Source of the DNA: Nematostella vectensis
Taxonomy: Eukaryota; Cnidaria; Anthozoa; Actiniaria; Edwardsiidae
DNA length: 64,000 nt
Assembly: GCF_932526225.1 (NCBI RefSeq)
Contig: NC_064038.1
Span: 12,399,070 to 12,463,069 of the forward strand
Direction of reading: 5' to 3'
Made by a program: the position numbers and the translations under genes. The notes beneath the pieces were generated by a model. That model had not been told where the DNA came from. It saw only the letters and a program-made list of their open reading frames with translations, and did no database searches. Below, one piece after another: positions 59,338-64,000 of the stretch. Position 1 is the stretch's first letter, and every line of letters starts with the position of its first letter.

Positions 59338-62142
59338 CTGATCAATAGAAACAATACAGTTATTCAAATGACCCTCTCTCTTAATCACTTTCCCCTTTCT
59401 AAAATCCGGCATCCCCCCCCCTCCCGTCCCTTCTTGTTATTTCTTTCGCTACCGCTCCCCAACACCCAACTTCTTCTTATTTGCCATTATGTTAGTGTAA
59501 GTTAGAAAGAATACCCAACAAACATGTTACTGTTACTTTGAGTATAGTACCCGGTTTTCCTTGTGCTAAAATTTGTTATAGTTTCTAAGTTTACTGAATT
59601 TAACACGCATATTTTTAAAAAGTACGATTTCCCATAAGTGTATATTAAAAATTGACGGTCTTGCTATCTTGATATGTACTTTTTGGAAAGCTCCACGGCC
59701 TTGTCCAGGCCCGTAGCCAGGATTTTGAGCGGAGGGTTCGTCCATCCATAAATCGGACCATTTTTTCTTAGGTAGCTTTTCCTACCTAGTATTGGTACTT
59801 GATTTTCCTTAATAAGAGCGGACCTTCCAGTCATGTGTGTGTGTGAGGGAGGGTTCTTCCGACCTCTCGAACCCCCCCCCCCCCCCCCCCCCCCCCCCCG
59901 GCTACGAGCCTGTTGTTTTTCATCCATAGGTTTCCAATCTCACCCATTGTCATATGCAGCTTTGGCACAGGCGCTGATGGTGAGATTCGTGTTTTCAAAG
60001 ATGCTGAGTCTCAACAGCCAAGTAAAAGGCGACATATCCCCAAGCATGGATCTGTAGCATCCTAAAGATGAGTCTAGAAGAAGAATCCATGATGAATTTT
60101 CTCAATTCAAGCTACATAAAAAAGAAACTACATAAAATAATGGGATCAAAATTTCAAATCAATTGAAAAGGCAAAAGAATTAACAGGTATGACTGCATGA
60201 TTGAAGATCCAGCGTACTTTGAGGACACTCTCAAAGGTCACCCCAGCGTACTTACGCAGGGGTGACCTTTGGGAGCGCCCGCAAAGTACGCTGGATCTTC
60301 GAGCATGGTATGTGTCGTTCCCAGAGCTTACATTGAATGCTAGCACTGCAGCTATAGCCCCCTCTTGAAGTCAACCGTGGCTTGCAGATGGTGTTTGGCG
60401 GACACGGTAACGAAAAGCAGTCATTATTCTAGTGAGAGAAGGAAAGACATGATTGCGTTGATCAACTACTGTACTTTAGTATAAATCCACTGACATACTT
60501 TCACGAATCTCGAAATTTGATTTGCTCCCGTACTCAATATCTATCGAGCCATAGATAGTAGCGAAAAAGCGGCGACAAAAGAAGTTATTTATTACTGAGA
60601 ATTATCAAAATCATCATTTATTTGAAGGTAGTATGTGAGTGGATTTATACGCGCCTCCATGACTATCTATTGACTCATAGAAAACTCGAAAAACTCATAG
60701 AAAACTCGTAGTCTAATTTTAAATAGAAAGAGATAAAAGCGATATACACCTATTTTATAAAACGTTGTCAATGCTAACAACAAATGGCGATGCGATTTAC
60801 AAGTGGCAGTTCTACGACTAAAAAGGACCCAAGGATCCCACAATATTTGCTCCAAATTTAGAAAAATAAATACAACAAAATAAAAAAACATACGACTATC
60901 AATTAAATGTATTTAACATATGGTTCTGACATCTCTTGAGTTTATTTACCACTTTTTTTTACAAATAATTACTACCCATAAGCACCATTCGGTCGTTCGC
61001 CGTTTGCGCTGACAACCTTTATTGAAATAAGTGCATTACACACAAGGTTCATGCGTATGCCCAAACGACTGCTGGCGTTGAGTGGAAAAATCCCGTTTTA
61101 CCTTTGACGCCAAGAAGGGTGCCAGCTCGCCATTTATTTATTTGTTTTTTAATTTGTACGCACAGCTATGCCGTTTTTGGGAAAGCTCTATATTCTTAAC
61201 TTGCAACTCCCTTACCATGACAGGGTGATACTGATAAAAAGATCTCTGTACCAGATCACAAGGGTGTGTGACGTGTTCAGAGGAGCTCAGCTCACACAAC
61301 TGCTTGCCATCCGACTTGAGCGATCCGAGGTTTATCGATAAACAGTCGGGATCCTAGAACCACAACATGTGACAGTGCTTGCCATCAGACTTGAGCGATC
61401 CGAGGTTTATCGATAAACAGTCGGGATCCTCGAACCACAACATGTGACAGTGCTTGCCATCCGACTTGAGCGATCCGAGGTTTATCGATAAACAGTCGGG
61501 ATCCTCGAACCACAACATGTGACAGTGCTTGCCATCCGACTTGAGCGATTCGAGGTTTATCGATAAACAGTCGGGATCCTCGAACCACAACATGTGACAG
61601 TGCTTGCCATCCGACTTGAGCGATCCGAGGTTTATCGATAAACAGTCGGGATCCTCGAAGCACAACATGTGACAGTGCTTGCCATCCGACTTGAGCGATC
61701 CGAGGTTAATCGATAAACAGTCGGGATCCTCGAAGCACAACATGTGACAGTTTTCTGCGTCGACAACCTTTGCAACTCTGATCATGTGAAACTCTGATCA
61801 TCGTGAAACTTTTTTACTCTGCATTCTTCGGGACCTAAGTATAATATAAAACCGGGACAAGTGTTGAACAATTAGAAATGTGCACAGTTTCGAAACTAAG
61901 TCTAAAATTTTCGGTTAAAGCTGTCTGAATGTGCGATAAAAAGAAACGATGTCTGCCGATATCCAGCCGGATATTAGTGTCGGCATTATGTTAGTATGGT
62001 GCGAAAAGCAAAATAGTAATAAAAACTTGTAGTAGTAAAAAGTTCTATAAAGATAATGAGGACGATCCTTACCAGAAATCGCCATTGCATAGAAAAATAA
62101 AGAGAGGAACGTCCAAAGCGTAGATAAAACCAAATCATTCAT
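59184..62142 (-). CDS. Secreted PAN/EGF/WSC-like domain protein, five exons, possibly a pseudogene
   Basis: The product would be an extracellular protein. A signal peptide (exon 1) is followed by a PAN/apple domain (exon 2), an EGF-like half-module (exon 3) and a WSC-like C-terminal domain over exons 4 and 5 (GCYRSMLGD, ACAKAAYDNGYKIFGLKKNF, YAECLSG, YGISDQC). PAN and WSC domains bind protein or carbohydrate partners; the actual ligand is unknown. Exon phases fit throughout and sum to 1,017 nt (339 codons), yet two stops interrupt the frame. One is a TAG at 61354-61356 in the last copy of a six-fold 75-bp duplication within exon 2. The other is a TGA formed where exon 3 joins exon 4, unless a small exon is missed between them. 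Either this copy is decaying, or the stops are assembly or allele effects. I recognise the domain architecture from cnidarian proteins, not a named gene. Confidence 0.7.
59704..59922. mobile_element. Element with GCCCGTAGCCAGG ends and a long poly-C tract
   Basis: GGCCCGTAGCCAGGATTTTG at one end and CCGGCTACGAGCCTG at the other, with GGAGGGTTCGTCC / CGAACCCCC inside. The C run is about 27 nt (59873-59899). It ends 22 bp from exon 4 of the PAN gene. Confidence 0.65.
59944..60061 (-). CDS. PAN/WSC-like gene exon 4 (WSC-like domain, first part)
   Basis: Encodes CYRSMLGDMSPFTWLLRLSI then FENTNLTISACAKAAYDN. Acceptor TCATCTTTAG, donor GTGAGA. The 5' phase would join exon 3 as TGA. Confidence 0.72.
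60203..60300. repeat. 98-bp inverted repeat inside the PAN gene intron
   Basis: GAAGATCCAGCGTACTTTG at the left pairs with CAAAGTACGCTGGATCTTC at the right. The inner AAAGGTCACCCC pairs with GGGGTGACCTTT, with a partial third copy of AGCGTACTT in the loop. Confidence 0.9.
60332..60428 (-). CDS. PAN/WSC-like gene exon 3 (EGF-like)
   Basis: Encodes NNDCFSLPCPPNTICKPRLT then SRGGYSCSASIQ; the C-x3-C-x5-C-x11-C spacing is EGF-like. Acceptor TTCTCTCACTAG, donor GTAAGC, phase 0 in and 1 out. Confidence 0.72.
61216..61793 (-). CDS. PAN/WSC-like gene exon 2 (PAN domain with tandem 25-residue repeat)
   Basis: Reads EFHMIRVAKVVDAENCHMLC, then six copies of a 25-residue unit (FEDPDCLSINLGSLKSDGK core), then LCELSSSEHVTHPCDLVQRS and FYQYHPVM. 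CELSSS-x-P-DLV is the PAN domain tail. A TAG interrupts the last copy at 61354-61356. Donor GTAAGG; the acceptor (GATGATCAG) is weak but gives the right phase. Confidence 0.75.
61301..61750. repeat. 75-bp in-frame tandem repeat, 6 units
   Basis: Unit starts at 61301, 61376, 61451, 61526, 61601 and 61676. Copies differ by one or two bases. Four have TGG for TGC, replacing a PAN cysteine by Trp. One carries GAG to TAG. Confidence 0.97.
62073..62142 (-). CDS. PAN/WSC-like gene exon 1 (signal peptide)
   Basis: Encodes MNDLVLSTLWTFLSLFFYAM then AIS: a hydrophobic core with small residues at the end, as in a signal peptide. Donor GTAAGG, phase 1. Confidence 0.8.
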
Positions 62143-63104
62143 AATGATACTGATCTAGCATCTTCACGAAGCCAGAGATACCTAAAGATACCTTGTAACT
62201 ATAGGATATATGACAGCGCATTAGGCCCATTTGGCAAACAGCCAAGTGGTTTTGAAACCTTAGATGATGTTGCTTAATCTGCTAATGGTAATAGTAATAA
62301 TTTGGTTCTACCTTACAGGTGACACGCTTTATATGCGCTCCCTGTAGCTGGTTTGGTATAGGTGTAGCGAAGGTATTGTATGCGCTCTACCCTGTAGCTG
62401 GTTTGGTATAGGTGTAGCGAAGGTATTGTTGAGCAAAGGCAAGCATGCGGGACACGGTGTTATTTTTTTTTTTTGTTTACTCAAGCACGGTTTCTTTACT
62501 TTTATGTATTTTCTAAAAATAATAATAAAGCTGAAATATTCAGCAAGAACCTAGATATAATTAGTTTGGCTCATTTGTACTTACTTTTTTACTTAAAATT
62601 TTTAAACATAAGCCTATTCATAAAAGATGTTTCTAAGCACTTTAAACCTGCTTGAGTTGTCTAGACTTTCTCACGGACGGACAGATGATATGCAATTAGC
62701 ATTATGTGACTATTATACGTATTTGCATGTGATAACTTCCACCAGTTATCCTCATCAGGAGCGCATTTGTATATATATATTTTTTTACTAATATGAGCAT
62801 TCGAGCTAAAGAGTACGCCCAACTTCTAGGAACAACTGGACAGATCACATCCTAGGGAACCAAGGGCGTCGAGGTCACAGGCGCGAGAACGAGGCGGAAC
62901 AAGGCCGGCGGAGGGGGTGGGGGTAGGGGGCGGGAGAGAAGAGTCTCGCGCCAGAGTGGTTTCTATTCTATTTCACCAGTTATACTGGTGCGGAAGGCAC
63001 AACAGAGCTAGGCTCTAAATCAAGTACCCCCTTGAGTGTATTGTTAGTAAGTATTGTAAGCACTGTCACTGGGGGTGGTCACTGCCAGAGGGTTTATTGC
63101 GTCC
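62143..63104. other. Upstream of the PAN gene; a 50-bp duplication, otherwise nothing seen
   Basis: A near-identical pair of ~50-bp units (GTAGCTGGTTTGGTATAGGT and GTAGCGAAGGTATTG) occupies 62332-62428, about 190-290 bp before the start codon. The rest is AT-rich with a G-rich patch near 62908-62935. No coding sequence recognised. Confidence 0.6.
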
Positions 63105-63352
63105 CCAGTGGTTCTTTTACGTCCCTTCGGTTCAGGTTAATGTAGTGCAGCTTGAAGAGACGGGACCTCCGGTTTAGTGTCCTTATCCGAGAAGACTGGA
63201 AACACGGGAGAATAACTTCAACTCACTTGTGACACAAATTCGAACCAAGGCAGGAACCCGGAAAAAAATCCCCAGTTTGAGCCAGGATTCGAACCTTGGC
63301 CACAGCGGTGAGAGGCCGACGCGCTAACACACTTGGCCACCCGTGGTTCCGT
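63105..63352 (-). mobile_element. tRNA-derived SINE
   Basis: On the minus strand the head has an A box (TGGCCAAGTGTGTTAGCGCG, 63320-63339) and a B box (GGTTCGAATCC, 63285-63295) as in Leu/Ser tRNAs. It lacks a proper cloverleaf end, so it is not a working tRNA gene. The body (TTCTCGGATAAGGAC, AAACCGGAGGTCCCGTCTCT, GTAAAAGAACCAC) recalls the conserved core of the invertebrate MetaSINE group; that link is from memory. The 3' end is not defined. Confidence 0.75.
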
Positions 63353-64000
63353 GGTTTCATGGACATACAATCTGGAACTTGAAAAACTAAGTATAGACTT
63401 TATAAATTTAGCCATTCCCAGAAATAAGAGACAACATGGCCGTCACGCATGCGTAATAGTGCACATACAATGTCAAAATGGCTGCCATTTATTATAAGGA
63501 AATGTGGGGAGACATCACAATTTATCAAATTTTCTCGTTTCAGAGATTTTGGGCTAACGATGCAGGACTCGAAAAAAAACCCTTGCCATTCGAGTGATAC
63601 ACTTTCCGTTCAAACGATGCCAGAGAAAGCCATATTATTGTTCCTTGGACATTGCACTTTTGTTCGCTTGAGAGCATACAATCCTCCATACATTCTCTGT
63701 AATTTCATTGAAATCGGGCATAAAAGTAGTCGTTTAAAAGGTAGAACTGTTCGCCGCATCACAGGTGCAGGACTCGAAATTGGTAAATAGACTACCCTTC
63801 CATCAAATTGGCCAATAAAATAGGCAGTAGCGCCTTCCAATCTTATTCCCGAAGAAATAACATTTGATGTAGTTATGCCTAGTTCAGGAACCATTATTGT
63901 TGTATTTAAGATACAGACTGAAGCAAGGAAAACGGTGCGCTCCGCAAGAACAACTTCTCTCCGTTCGTCCGTTCTCCATTTTGTTTTTAAACGGCCCCAC
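63353..64000. other. Right edge; no gene recognised
   Basis: ORFs of 94 and 113 codons overlap on opposite strands. Neither has recognisable motifs or clear splice sites. Confidence 0.45.

Noticed and set aside
59833-60057. Proline-rich plus-strand ORF
   Set aside because: The Pro run comes from a poly-C tract in a repeat element, and the rest is antisense to the WSC-like exon.
63280-63352. A functional tRNA-Leu or tRNA-Ser gene
   Set aside because: A and B boxes are present, but the acceptor stem does not close and a SINE body follows directly.
63449-63894. Overlapping ORFs of 113 and 94 codons near the right edge
   Set aside because: They lie on opposite strands, have no recognisable motif, and no splice structure supports either.

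Overview
This is animal nuclear DNA, with intron-rich genes on the minus strand set in AT-rich sequence full of small repeats. The protein types suggest an anthozoan cnidarian, and I would guess the sea anemone Nematostella vectensis. The clues are a Groucho corepressor and an SMG5 closer to vertebrates than to flies, a secreted PAN/EGF/WSC-like protein, and a CXC-domain repeat gene of the kind common in corals and anemones. The species is an inference from family knowledge, not from a search.

Layout. Positions 1-1070 (+) hold the 3' part of a degenerate, probably repeat-borne gene with a tesmin/TSO1-like CXC domain. Positions 4221-19719 (-) hold a complete Groucho/TLE gene. I resolve 21 coding exons whose phases all agree, giving a 788-residue protein. 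Two further mini-exons of 33 and 8 nt are possible. Positions 19720-33295 have no gene I can recognise; this stretch should contain the Groucho promoter and the SMG5 3' UTR. Positions 33296-57429 (-) hold a complete SMG5, a nonsense-mediated decay factor. It has 19 coding exons with consistent phases and 964 residues, including a 7.9 kb last intron and two upstream ORFs in the leader. Positions 59184-62142 (-) hold a small secreted PAN/EGF/WSC-like gene whose PAN exon carries six in-frame 75-bp tandem copies, one with a nonsense codon. The right end holds a tRNA-derived SINE.

Most of the remaining sequence is made of short non-autonomous elements. They include a 253-bp TTAA-flanked MITE in three copies, a 500-bp TIR element in three copies, and several foldback families. 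Minisatellites and long poly-C/poly-G tracts are also common. Many of these sit in introns, some within 15-40 bp of a splice site.

The strongest oddity is a minisatellite in a Groucho intron. Its unit is a copy of the true 3' splice site plus the first bases of the next exon, so about 18 decoy acceptors lie upstream of the real one. Groucho and SMG5 are not known to act in one pathway; here they are simply neighbours in the same orientation. The gene models come from reading splice sites and matching remembered family sequence. No alignment or transcript data were available.
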